From contig NZ_JASCTH010000007.1 of assembly GCF_030009775.1 (NCBI RefSeq), positions 248,001 through 312,000 on the forward strand: DNA of 64,000 bases. The letters run 5' to 3'. Under the pieces are notes generated by a model. That model was not told the DNA's origin, did not search any database, and was given only the letters and a program-made list of their open reading frames with translations. Shown here piece by piece: positions 25,732-34,287 of the stretch. The stretch comes from Actinoplanes sandaracinus. Its GTDB lineage: Bacteria > Actinomycetota > Actinomycetes > Mycobacteriales > Micromonosporaceae. Both the position numbers and the translations under genes were made by a program. Position 1 is the first letter of the stretch; the number at the start of each line of letters is the position of its first letter.

Positions 25732-26331
25732 ATGACACGGAACACCGCCTCCCGGATGTTGATGACTCTCACGCCGGCGCTGCTCGTCGGGGCCGTCGCC
25801 ATCGCGCTCGTCGGTGCGGGCCGGGCCGGCGAGGCGTCCGCGGGCGAGAACCCGAGCGCGCCGGACGTTCCCGCCGCCGAGGTGAGCCCCGCCTGCCTCA
25901 CCGACGACCTGACCGGCACGGTCACCGGACTCCCCCGGCCGGCACGGCCCGGGGCACGCGAGGCGCTGCTGAGCCTGACCAACACCTCCGGCCGGGCCTG
26001 CCGGGTCCAGGGCTGGGCCGACATCGCTCTGGTCACCGCGCCCGGCGACCTGGTCCGGATTCCCACCCGCCAGGTCGGCCAGGCCGCCGGCGGCCCCGGG
26101 ATCCTCCTGCTGCCGCAGGCCAGCGCCTGGTCCCGGGTCGAGTGGGACGGCTGCGTCCCGGGCCGCGCGAACTGCGGGGTCGGAGTCGCATGGCAGTACA
26201 TCGTGGATCCGGACTCCACCGGTGCGGTCGCCGACACGATCGGGGTGCCCGAGGCCGACCAGGACGGCGTCGCCATGTCGGCGATGCGGATCAGTCCACT
26301 GTCGGAGACCCGCGCCGCCGCCCTCTCCTGA
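25732..26331 (+). CDS. Secreted DUF4232 protein
   Basis: A 199-aa protein with an N-terminal signal or anchor segment (residues ~8-30) and a DUF4232 domain (~55-195): paired Cys (PACLTDD with RACRVQGW), ALLSLTNTSGRAC, and a second pair VEWDGCVPGRANC. It is an exported beta-sandwich-like domain of unknown function. The stop codon lies inside a 30-bp palindrome shared with the convergent DUF6114 gene. Confidence 0.85.
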   Translation: MTRNTASRMLMTLTPALLVGAVAIALVGAGRAGEASAGENPSAPDVPAAEVSPACLTDDLTGTVTGLPRPARPGAREALLSLTNTSGRACRVQGWADIALVTAPGDLVRIPTRQVGQAAGGPGILLLPQASAWSRVEWDGCVPGRANCGVGVAWQYIVDPDSTGAVADTIGVPEADQDGVAMSAMRISPLSETRAAALS

Positions 26332-26356
26332 TCCCGGCCGGCCGGCCGGGATCAGG
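26327..26356. terminator. 30-bp perfect palindrome, bidirectional terminator
   Basis: Positions 26327-26341 are exactly complementary to 26342-26356. The palindrome includes the TGA of the DUF4232 gene and ends three bases before the stop of the DUF6114 gene. A GC-rich stem of about 13 bp with a 4-base loop would form in either transcript. Confidence 0.75.
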
Positions 26357-26358
26357 CG

Positions 26359-26808
26359 TCACGGTGAGCCCTCCGACGCGGCCGCGCTCACCTCGTCATC
26401 GTTCGCCGCCGGAGCTTCGGCGGTCCACGCGAAGGCCAGCGCCCCGCCGGTCAGGGTGAGCAGCAGTCCGATGACGAAGCCGCCCATGTTCGACGTGAGC
26501 CACGACGTGAGCGCACAGACGATGGAGATCAGCGAGTAGAAGATCCGCTGCTCCGGGTTGAACCAGAGGAGCAGCGCACACAGGATGATCACGACCGGCA
26601 CCATGTAGCCGATGAAGCTCTGCATGCCGACGTGCAGCACCACGCCGAGCGGGGCCCAGACCGTCATCAGGATCTCGATGCCGCCGAGCAGCACGAGCAG
26701 GCCGCCCCAGAAGGGCCGGCTGTGGCGCCAGCGCCTCCAGCGGCGGGCCCGGGCCGACGGCTCCGGCACGCCGGTGCCGGGCACAGACGGTACGCCGGTG
26801 TCGGACAT
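26359..26808 (-). CDS. DUF6114 membrane protein
   Basis: A 149-aa protein: Pro-rich N terminus, basic patch, then four membrane helices (FWGGLLVLLGGIEILM, FIGYMVPVVIILCALLLW, IFYSLISIVCALTSWL, GGFVIGLLLTLTGGALAFAW) and an acidic tail. The pattern matches the actinobacterial DUF6114 family. The start ATG lies two bases after the DUF6230 stop, so the two are translationally coupled. Function unknown. Confidence 0.82.
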   Translation of the reverse strand: MSDTGVPSVPGTGVPEPSARARRWRRWRHSRPFWGGLLVLLGGIEILMTVWAPLGVVLHVGMQSFIGYMVPVVIILCALLLWFNPEQRIFYSLISIVCALTSWLTSNMGGFVIGLLLTLTGGALAFAWTAEAPAANDDEVSAAASEGSP

Positions 26809-26810
26809 GG

Positions 26811-27416
26811 TCAGCAGCCGTCCCCGGTGAAGGCCATCCGCAGGTTGGGCAGGCGGAACGTGGCGGCCGTGGTCGCGTAGTTGTTCTGCCGCAGGTTGGT
26901 GAGGGTCACCTCTTCGGCCTGCTGGCCGAAGACGCCGATGGCGCCCTTGCGGCCCGGGACCCGGTTGAGCGTGCTGGCGTCCTGCCCGATGTCGATGGTC
27001 TTGAACTCGGCGTTCGCGGTGATCAGGTCGGAGTCGACGACGAGGGTGTCGGCGGTGACCTTGTTGGTGGGGCTGCCGGCGGTGATCTTGAGATTGGTGC
27101 CGCCGAGGTTGATGCTCTGGCACAGCCCGTCCAGCTTGGCGTCGCGGATCGCGGAGACGATGACGAGTACCTGGCCGCCGGTGTCCCCCTCGTTCGGGCT
27201 GTCCGGGGCCATCTGGTCCATCTCCGCGTACTGCGCGAAGCCGTACCCGTGCAGTTTGGGCGAGGTGACCGTGAACGGCATGCCGGAGATCGAGAAGGAC
27301 GCCGCGAGCACCCCCTGGCCGGTGAGCAGGACCAGGCCGGTGGTGGCCACCAGGCCGCCGAACATGACCGCGGCGAACCGGCGCCAGCGGGTCCGGCCGC
27401 TACGTGTGGAGGACAT
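26811..27416 (-). CDS. DUF6230 secreted protein
   Basis: A 201-aa protein. ATG 27416 has AAAGGGAGAG upstream. An N-terminal signal or anchor (FAAVMFGGLVATTGLVLL...GVLAA) precedes a beta-rich domain (SFSISGMPFTVTSPKLHGYGFAQY, NLGGTNLKITAG, ATTAATFRLPNLRMAF). It matches the DUF6230 family that pairs with DUF6114. The pair probably forms a membrane complex with an exported subunit; the task is unknown. A TetR gene lies 160 bases upstream on the same strand. Confidence 0.82.
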   Translation of the reverse strand: MSSTRSGRTRWRRFAAVMFGGLVATTGLVLLTGQGVLAASFSISGMPFTVTSPKLHGYGFAQYAEMDQMAPDSPNEGDTGGQVLVIVSAIRDAKLDGLCQSINLGGTNLKITAGSPTNKVTADTLVVDSDLITANAEFKTIDIGQDASTLNRVPGRKGAIGVFGQQAEEVTLTNLRQNNYATTAATFRLPNLRMAFTGDGC

Positions 27417-27576
27417 GCTCTCTCCCTTTCGCGTCTGGCGAGTCGGGCGATCGCCGCCGGAACAGGGCACTGCGGATGCCCTCCCGGAGCAATGGCCATT
27501 GGCGCACCTCGATGGATTTCCGGGAAGTTACGCCCCGGTAATGAGAGCCGTCAAGGCCGCGCGCCCACATTCGGCA

Positions 27577-28308
27577 TCAGTGGAAAACCTCGGCGGTATC
27601 CGACGTCGCGCACGGGGCCACCACCCGTTCCCCGGCGGGCGGAGCGGCCAGTTCGGACGCCGCGCCGTCCCGGCCCAGAAACGGCGCCATCATGAAGTAG
27701 CTGAGCATCGGCGCCAGCCGTGGCAGCTCCGCGACCCGGCCGGCGGACACGTGGCCGTAGATGGTCGCGTAGACGCCGCCGACCACCGTGTCGATCAGGC
27801 CCTCCGGCACCGGAGGGGCGTCGGTGAAGAACCTGGCGAACCGGCCCAGGAGCTCAGCGCGTTCACGTCGCGCGACCGGGCCGACGGCGTCGATCTCCAC
27901 GATCGCCATGACAGCGAAGGCCGGGACCCCGGCCAGCACGTCGAGGAGCACCGTGAGCGCGACCCGGGCGCCGGTACGCCAATCACCCGCCTCCGCGTAG
28001 GCGTCGTCCATCAGCCGCAGGACGACCGCGGTGCCGTACCGGTAGGTGGCCAGGAACGCGTCCTCCTTGCCGGTGAACAGCGCGTAGAACGCCGGCCGGG
28101 TCACTCCCGCCGCCGCGCAGATGTCGCTCACCCGGGCGTTGCCGTACCCCTTCTCGGCGACCGTGTGCACCAGCGCGTCATAGAGCCGTTCCCGTTGCGT
28201 GGCGGCCACCGCCTCGGGGGTCATCGATCGCGGGCCGCGCTTGATCGCCCGAGCCGGATCACGACCGGCCCGGGCGCCCGGAAGCGGACTGACTAGCGGA
28301 TTATCCAT
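27577..28308 (-). CDS. TetR-family transcriptional regulator
   Basis: A 243-aa protein. ATG 28308 is preferred because GAAGG lies six bases before it. The N-terminal HTH (residues ~30-75: LYDALVHTVAEKGYGNARVSDICAAAGVTRPAFYALFTGKEDAF) is typical of TetR; the rest is a helical ligand domain. It is divergent from the secreted protein at 28477 and precedes DUF6230-DUF6114, so it may control both directions. Confidence 0.9.
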   Translation of the reverse strand: MDNPLVSPLPGARAGRDPARAIKRGPRSMTPEAVAATQRERLYDALVHTVAEKGYGNARVSDICAAAGVTRPAFYALFTGKEDAFLATYRYGTAVVLRLMDDAYAEAGDWRTGARVALTVLLDVLAGVPAFAVMAIVEIDAVGPVARRERAELLGRFARFFTDAPPVPEGLIDTVVGGVYATIYGHVSAGRVAELPRLAPMLSYFMMAPFLGRDGAASELAAPPAGERVVAPCATSDTAEVFH

Positions 28309-28476
28309 CGCCATCCTTCGATGCCTTGACATGACATACCGCTGGGGTTTCTCATACGTCAGGTACGACCTCGATGGTGCCGAGGCGGTTCCCCCAGTAT
28401 CGCCTCCCACTCAAGCCCCGGAACGCTGCGGAAACGGCCGGGCCACCGCATCCTTGACGAAAGGTTGGGTGGCGCC

Positions 28477-29394
28477 ATGACCGCGTCACGGCTCAAGTCC
28501 GTCCTCGCCACGATCACCGCCGGCGCAACGATGCTGGCCCTCAGCGCGATCCCGGCACACGCCGCCGCACCGGGCGGCGTCTATCAGGGCCTGGATCACT
28601 GCCCGCTCTCGTCGGCCGCCATGAAGGACCCGGCGAACCTCCAGGTCGGCTGTGTCCACTCGGTCACGAACGCCGGCAGCATCACGATCGGCTCCACCAC
28701 CGTCGCGTTCGACGACCCGATCACCGTGCAGTTCGGCGTCTACTGGCCGGCCGGCGCGCCGGTCCGGGAGTTCCCAGACGGCTCCGTCGCCAACATCTAC
28801 TCCACCGTCCCCGCGGCCAAGGGCAGAACCCTGGTCGCCGAACCGCTCGAGGTCACTCTCCCCGGCATCGCCAACCTCATCCCCGGCGTGACAAGCGTTT
28901 TCGCCAAGGTCGAACTGGCCGGTCCGATCACCGACTTCGTTCCCCTGGCCACCGGCGGGAACACCCCGGTCTTCGCCCTGCCGGTCAAACTGCGCCTCTC
29001 CAACGCGCTCTTCGGCAGCCGGTGTTACATCGGCTCCGAGCGGGCCCCGATCATGTTCAGCCCGACCACCGGCACCACGAATCCGCCGGCCCCGAACCGG
29101 CCGGCCACCGGAGACCCCGGCACGCTGCGCATCGAGCCCGACCCCAACGGCTTCCAGACCCTCGCCGCCGGTTTCACCGGCGCGACCCTGGTCGACAACG
29201 CGTACGCGGTGCCGAAGGCGAACGGCTGCGGGCTCCTCCCCGGCACCCTCGATCCCCTGATCAACCTGGCGTTCGGCCTGCCCTCGGCGGCCGGCCGCAA
29301 CGCGGTGGTGTTCAGCCGCAACGACACCACCTTCGCCGTCTCGCCCGACCTGGACGACCTCAACCAGGCGCTGGCCGCCTCGGCCACGTCTTGA
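28477..29394 (+). CDS. Secreted protein of unknown function, 305 aa
   Basis: Signal peptide (LKSVLATITAGATMLALSAIPAHAAA), then a beta-rich mature domain with Cys residues (DHCPLS, VGCVHS, SRCYIG, NGCGLLPG). No catalytic motif recognised. It resembles actinobacterial exported proteins with internal ITIGSTTVAFDDPITVQFGVYW-like segments. It is followed after 26 bases by another secreted-protein gene, suggesting an operon, and is divergent from a TetR gene. Confidence 0.8.
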   Translation: MTASRLKSVLATITAGATMLALSAIPAHAAAPGGVYQGLDHCPLSSAAMKDPANLQVGCVHSVTNAGSITIGSTTVAFDDPITVQFGVYWPAGAPVREFPDGSVANIYSTVPAAKGRTLVAEPLEVTLPGIANLIPGVTSVFAKVELAGPITDFVPLATGGNTPVFALPVKLRLSNALFGSRCYIGSERAPIMFSPTTGTTNPPAPNRPATGDPGTLRIEPDPNGFQTLAAGFTGATLVDNAYAVPKANGCGLLPGTLDPLINLAFGLPSAAGRNAVVFSRNDTTFAVSPDLDDLNQALAASATS

Positions 29395-29420
29395 CGAACC
29401 TCACGAAAGGTGCACCCCCC

Positions 29421-30077
29421 ATGCACAGCAACCGCATCGCCGCCGCCGCACTGACCGGCGCCGCCGTCGCCCTCCTGTTCGCCGCCCCGGCGCTGGCCGA
29501 CGACGACACCGTGCTGACCTCCGGCAGCCCGGCCGGCGCCGCCGTCGCCGTCGGCGACACCATCTCGGCCGGCCTCGCCACCGGTAGCCAGGCGGTCTTC
29601 GCCACCGCCCCGGCCGGCACCAGCGGCATGAAGTGCGACACCTCCAGCTTCAGCGCCGTGGTGAACGACAACCCGGCCGCTCCCGGCGCGGCCGTGCTCG
29701 GCTCCACCCTGGGCCTGGCCGACTGCACGGTCACCGGGATCACCGGCGTCCTGGGCGTCAACCGGGTGACGGTCAACAACCAGCCGTACGCCACCACCGT
29801 CGCCAGCGACGGGACCGTCACGGTCACCGGAACCGACAGCGCGCCGATCTCCGCCACCCTGGTGCTGCGCACCCTGCTCGGCTCGGTGACCTGCGTCTTC
29901 GTCGCCGACGGCAACACCATCAGCGGCACCGCCGACAACACCGACAACTCGATCGCCTTCGCCGACCAGAAGTTCAACAAGAGCACCGGGCCGAGCGCGT
30001 GCGTCACCAACGGCTACTTCACCGCGAAGTACACCCCGGTGGCCGACGCCGCGGCAGCGCCCGTCTTCGTCAACTGA
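29421..30077 (+). CDS. Secreted protein of unknown function, 218 aa
   Basis: Signal peptide (AAAALTGAAVALLFAAPALA), then a Thr/Ala/Val-rich beta-type domain with paired Cys (MKCDTS, ADCTVTG, VTCVFV, SACVTNGYF). It resembles small exported actinobacterial proteins often annotated only by their signal sequence. GAAAGG precedes the ATG by 10 bases. Probably cotranscribed with the preceding secreted gene. Confidence 0.8.
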   Translation: MHSNRIAAAALTGAAVALLFAAPALADDDTVLTSGSPAGAAVAVGDTISAGLATGSQAVFATAPAGTSGMKCDTSSFSAVVNDNPAAPGAAVLGSTLGLADCTVTGITGVLGVNRVTVNNQPYATTVASDGTVTVTGTDSAPISATLVLRTLLGSVTCVFVADGNTISGTADNTDNSIAFADQKFNKSTGPSACVTNGYFTAKYTPVADAAAAPVFVN

Positions 30078-30137
30078 CCGCCACGCGGCGCGTCGTGACC
30101 GGCCACGGACGCGACGCGCCGCCGTACCCTTGCCCGG

Positions 30138-32585
30138 GTGTCTCTGACCCTGGACGAGGCCCGCCGCCGGGCCGCGCTGCTCTCCGATGTCTCGTACCAC
30201 CTCGCGCTCGACGTCACCTCCACGGACGCGTTCCGGAGCCGGGTCGTCGTCCGGTTCCGCACCCGTGGTGGCGACACGTTCCTCGAACTGCGCCGAGCCG
30301 AGTCTCTCGCGGTGACGCTCGACGGCACGGCCCTCGCCACGGCGTACGACGGAGACCGGATCCCGCTCGAAGGTCTTTCCCCCGGAGCGCACGAGGTCGT
30401 CGTGGACGCGCGCCTGCGCTACGTCACCGACGGCGAAGGCCTGCACAGCTTCGTCGATCCGGTGGACGGCGAACGGTACGTCGGCGGATATCTCGGCCTG
30501 GACGTCACCCAGCGTCTGTTCGCCTGCTTCGACCAACTCGATCTCAAGGCTCCGATCACGCTCGACGTGACCGCGGATCCGGCGTGGACGGTCCTGTCGA
30601 ACGCCCTGCCTGCCTCCGCCGATCAGGGACGGTTCACGTTCGCCGCCACCCCGCCGATCCCGTGCGACCAGTTCGTGGTCGTGGCCGGGCCGTACCACTC
30701 GGTGCAGTGGGAGCACCGCGGCCTGCCGATGGGATGGCACGCCCGCCGTTCCCTGGCCGCCGAGCTGGAACGCGACGCCGCGGAGCTGCGGCGGGTCACC
30801 GGGGACTGCTTCGACCACTACGCCGAGATCTTCACCGAGCCGTTTCCGTTCGACTCCTACGACCAGGTCTTCGTGCCCGAACTCAACTGGGGCGCGATGG
30901 AGTGCCCGGGCTGCGTCACCGTCAACGAGTCCCTGCTGCCCCGGCACCGGGTCACCGACGACGACCGGCGGCGCCGCGCGATGGTGATCGCGCACGAGAT
31001 GTCGCACATGTGGTTCGCCGACCTGGTGTCGCCGGTGTGGTGGGAGGACGCGTGGCTCAACGAGTCGTTCGCCGACTACATGGGATTCCAGGTGGCCGAG
31101 ACCGTGGCCGGATATCCCGGCGCTCGGGTGTCGTTCGAGGCGGCCCACAAACCCGGCGCCTTCCTCGCCGACCGGCGCCGCTCCACGCACCCCGTCGCCC
31201 CGGCCGCCGAGGACGTGCCCGACGTGGACACCGGCCGGACGATCTTCGACGAGATCTCCTACGGCAAGGGCAACGCCGTCGTACGGCAACTGGTGACCTG
31301 GCTGGGCGAGCCGGACTTCCTGGCCGGGGTCAACACGCACCTGACCCGGCACCGGTTCGCCAACGCCACTCTCGACGACCTGCTGTCGGCGCTCGTCACC
31401 GCCTCGCCGCGGGACGTGCGCGGCTGGGCCGGGGTGTGGCTGCGGCAGCCGGGACACGACACGATCCGGGTCACCCACCGCGACGGCGTTCCGGTGCTGA
31501 CCCGCGACGGCATCCGACCGCACCGGTTCACCGTCAGCGCGTACTCCGCGTCGCTGGAGCCGGCCGGTTCACGGCTGGTCGATCTCGCCGGCGAACCCGT
31601 GGCGCTGCCGGAGTGGGCCGGGCTCGTCGTGGTGCCCAACTCGCACGGCGAGACCTTCGCCCGCATCGAACTGGACCCGTACTCCCACGACGCCGTCGCC
31701 AACGGGCTGGCCGGCCTGCCCGACCCGCTCGTGCGGGCGGTGCTGTGGGCGACGATGCTCGACCAGGCGTCGCCGGCCGCGCACCTGGACGTGCTGGCGC
31801 GGCAGCTGCCGCGCGAGTCGTCGCCGACCCTGGTGGCCGCCGCCCTGGACCACACCCGCAACGCTCTGGTGCGCCGGGTGCTGTCGCCCTCGGCGGTCCC
31901 CGCCGCGCTCGAGGTGGTCGCCGCGGCGTGCGCGCACACCGGCGACACGGACGAGCAGCGCGCCGTCGCGCTGGCCCGCGGGCTGGCCTGGGCCACGACC
32001 GACACCGCGCTGCTGCGCCGCTGGCTGGACGCGGGCGCCACCGACCAGGGATGGACACTCGACCCGGGCCTGCGCTGGGCCGTCGTGCACCGGCTGGCCG
32101 AACTCGGCGGCCTCGACGCCCGGCAGATCGAGGCGCAGCGGCGGCACGACGGCACCGCCGCGGGCGAACTCGGCGCCCTCACCGCGCTGGCCGCCCGGCC
32201 CACGGCCGCGGCGAAATCGGCGGCCTGGGCGGAGATGACCGGGGACCCGGACATCTCCGTACGCCGCTTCGGGGCTCTTGCCGCCGGGCTCTGGTCGCTG
32301 TCGCAGCGCGAGCTCGTCGCGCCGTACGTCGCCGCCTACGTCGCGGTCGCCCCGTCTCTGGCCCGGCGTGGGCATGCGGTCGCCGCCGCGGTGGGCCGGG
32401 CGTTTCCCGCCGTCCCGCTGACCGACCAGGAGCTGGCTCTGGTACGCGACGCGCTGCGCGACGACGTTCCCACGGTGCTGCGGCGGTTCTGGGAGGACGA
32501 GCTCGACGACCGCACAGCCGCACCCACGACGCCATCCACCACGGATCTCGCCGATATGGCCGCCCGCAAACCCGCCCCGTGGTGA
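30138..32585 (+). CDS. pepN: Aminopeptidase N (M1 family)
   Basis: An 815-aa cytoplasmic metallopeptidase. The exopeptidase motif is WGAMECPG (actinobacterial variant of GAMEN). Zinc ligands are H286 and H290 of HEMSH and E309 of NESFADY, with the catalytic E287. The C-terminal ~380 residues are the helical ERAP1-like domain. It removes N-terminal residues from peptides. Two peptide-binding proteins follow on the same strand, which suggests peptide uptake and use together. Confidence 0.95.
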   Translation: MSLTLDEARRRAALLSDVSYHLALDVTSTDAFRSRVVVRFRTRGGDTFLELRRAESLAVTLDGTALATAYDGDRIPLEGLSPGAHEVVVDARLRYVTDGEGLHSFVDPVDGERYVGGYLGLDVTQRLFACFDQLDLKAPITLDVTADPAWTVLSNALPASADQGRFTFAATPPIPCDQFVVVAGPYHSVQWEHRGLPMGWHARRSLAAELERDAAELRRVTGDCFDHYAEIFTEPFPFDSYDQVFVPELNWGAMECPGCVTVNESLLPRHRVTDDDRRRRAMVIAHEMSHMWFADLVSPVWWEDAWLNESFADYMGFQVAETVAGYPGARVSFEAAHKPGAFLADRRRSTHPVAPAAEDVPDVDTGRTIFDEISYGKGNAVVRQLVTWLGEPDFLAGVNTHLTRHRFANATLDDLLSALVTASPRDVRGWAGVWLRQPGHDTIRVTHRDGVPVLTRDGIRPHRFTVSAYSASLEPAGSRLVDLAGEPVALPEWAGLVVVPNSHGETFARIELDPYSHDAVANGLAGLPDPLVRAVLWATMLDQASPAAHLDVLARQLPRESSPTLVAAALDHTRNALVRRVLSPSAVPAALEVVAAACAHTGDTDEQRAVALARGLAWATTDTALLRRWLDAGATDQGWTLDPGLRWAVVHRLAELGGLDARQIEAQRRHDGTAAGELGALTALAARPTAAAKSAAWAEMTGDPDISVRRFGALAAGLWSLSQRELVAPYVAAYVAVAPSLARRGHAVAAAVGRAFPAVPLTDQELALVRDALRDDVPTVLRRFWEDELDDRTAAPTTPSTTDLADMAARKPAPW

Positions 32586-32593
32586 GCTCGCTC

Positions 32594-34222
32594 ATGATCC
32601 GACTTCGTCTGCCCGCCCTGCTGGCCCTCCTGGCCGCCGCGCTGGGCGCCGCCGCTCCGGCCTCGGGGGCCGCCCCGGGCGGCGGCACTCTCACCGTCCT
32701 TTACAGCAGCACAGACATGATCTTCGACCCCGCGTGGGTGACGGGGGCGCCGACCACCCTGCCCGGCCTGGTGCTGCGCCGGCTGACCACCTGGGACGCC
32801 GAGCCCGGGCGACCGCCGGTGGCGGCGCCCGACCTGGCGACCGACACCGGGCGCAGCAGCGACGGCGGCCGGACCTGGACCTACACCCTGAAGCCCGGGC
32901 TGCGGTACGAGGACGGCACGCCGATCACCTCCGCCGACATCAAGTACGGCATCGAGCGGTCGTTCGCCCCCGAGGTGACCCGGGGGCTGGGATATCACAA
33001 GACCCTGCTGGTCGGCGGCGCCGGCTACCGCGGCCCCCACACCGGAGCCGGACTGGACTCGATCGAGACCCCGGATTCCCGGCGCATCGTCTTCCACCTG
33101 CGGGTGGCGTACCGGGACTGGCCCTGGATCGTCGCCACCGCGCCGTTCACGCCGGTGCCCCGCGCCAAGGCCGACCTGAAGAACTACCGGTACCGGCCGG
33201 TGGCGTCCGGTCCCTACCGGATCGCGACGTCGGTGCCGGGTTCCCGGGTCGAGTTGGTGCGCAACCCGCACTGGGATCCGGCGACCGACCCGGTGCGCAC
33301 CGCCGCTCCGGACCGCATCGTGGTGGAGCTGGGCCGGTCCGAGGCCGAGCAGTTCGACCGGGTCACCGCCGACACCGACGCGGCCCGGGACACCATCGCC
33401 GTGGGCATGATCCCGCAGGACCGTCTGCCGCGGGTCGCCGGGGATCCGGACCTGCGACGGCGGCTGGTCCGGTCGGAACCGAGCTTCCTCAGCTATCTGG
33501 CGATCAACAACCGGCGCGGCGCGTTGCAGCAGCTCAAGGTCCGGCAGGCGATCCAGTACGCGGTGGACAAGGCGGCCGTGGCAGAGGCGGTCGGCGCTCT
33601 GACCGCCGCGGTTCCGGCGAGCACGCTGATCCCGCCCGGGATGCCGGGACACGTCCAGTACGACCTCTATCCGGCCGGCCCCTCCGGCGACGTGGCGACG
33701 GCGAAGCGGCTTCTCGCCGAGGCGGGGCATCGGGTTCTGCGGCTGACCATGCGGATCTTCGACGACGAGTCGACCCGGACCCGAGCCGTCCTGATCCAGC
33801 GTGCGCTGGCCCGGGCCGGGATCGTCGTGGAGATCAGGAAACTCGGCTACGACGCCTGGATCGCGGCGAACCGGGCGGGCGATGCCGACTACGACCTGAA
33901 ACTGTCCGGATGGATCCCCGACTACCCGGGCGCGGCCAGCAGCCTGCAGCCGCTCTACTCCTCCGGCAGCGAACTCACGCCCACCTGGTACAGCCGCCCG
34001 GACGTCGACGCCGCGATGGAGCGGGCCCTGGCCGAGCCGGATCCGGCGCGGGCCCAGGCCCAGTGGGCGGCGCTGGACCGGCGGATCATGAAGGACGCGC
34101 CGGTCGTGCCGCTGATCTATCAGGGAATCCTGATGCTGCGGGGCTCGAACGTCCGGAACTTCTCGATCACCTCCGCCCCGGCCGCCATCGATCTCCTCCG
34201 GGTCTCGCTGGATCACGGCTGA
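32594..34222 (+). CDS. Oligopeptide ABC substrate-binding protein (SBP family 5), copy 1
   Basis: A 542-aa exported protein. ATG 32594 has GGTGAGC six bases upstream, overlapping the aminopeptidase stop region. Signal peptide MIRLRLPALLALLAAALGAAAPASG; no lipobox Cys. The mature part has family-5 motifs: GLRYEDGTPITSADIKYGIER, ASGPYRI, FLSYLAINNRRGAL, VRQAIQYAVDK. It should bind peptides or similar solutes outside the membrane. A paralogue follows after 65 bases; no permease or ATPase genes are adjacent. Confidence 0.9.
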   Translation: MIRLRLPALLALLAAALGAAAPASGAAPGGGTLTVLYSSTDMIFDPAWVTGAPTTLPGLVLRRLTTWDAEPGRPPVAAPDLATDTGRSSDGGRTWTYTLKPGLRYEDGTPITSADIKYGIERSFAPEVTRGLGYHKTLLVGGAGYRGPHTGAGLDSIETPDSRRIVFHLRVAYRDWPWIVATAPFTPVPRAKADLKNYRYRPVASGPYRIATSVPGSRVELVRNPHWDPATDPVRTAAPDRIVVELGRSEAEQFDRVTADTDAARDTIAVGMIPQDRLPRVAGDPDLRRRLVRSEPSFLSYLAINNRRGALQQLKVRQAIQYAVDKAAVAEAVGALTAAVPASTLIPPGMPGHVQYDLYPAGPSGDVATAKRLLAEAGHRVLRLTMRIFDDESTRTRAVLIQRALARAGIVVEIRKLGYDAWIAANRAGDADYDLKLSGWIPDYPGAASSLQPLYSSGSELTPTWYSRPDVDAAMERALAEPDPARAQAQWAALDRRIMKDAPVVPLIYQGILMLRGSNVRNFSITSAPAAIDLLRVSLDHG

Positions 34223-34287
34223 CGGCCCGGGTGGTGTCCCGTCGCCGAACCCGCCCGGCGGCGGGGCCACCCGTGGTCAGCTGAATC

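Noticed and set aside
29025..31523. 832-aa frame on the - strand across secreted genes and pepN
   Set aside because: It is antisense to three solid genes and has the Gly/Val/Arg composition of a mirror frame.
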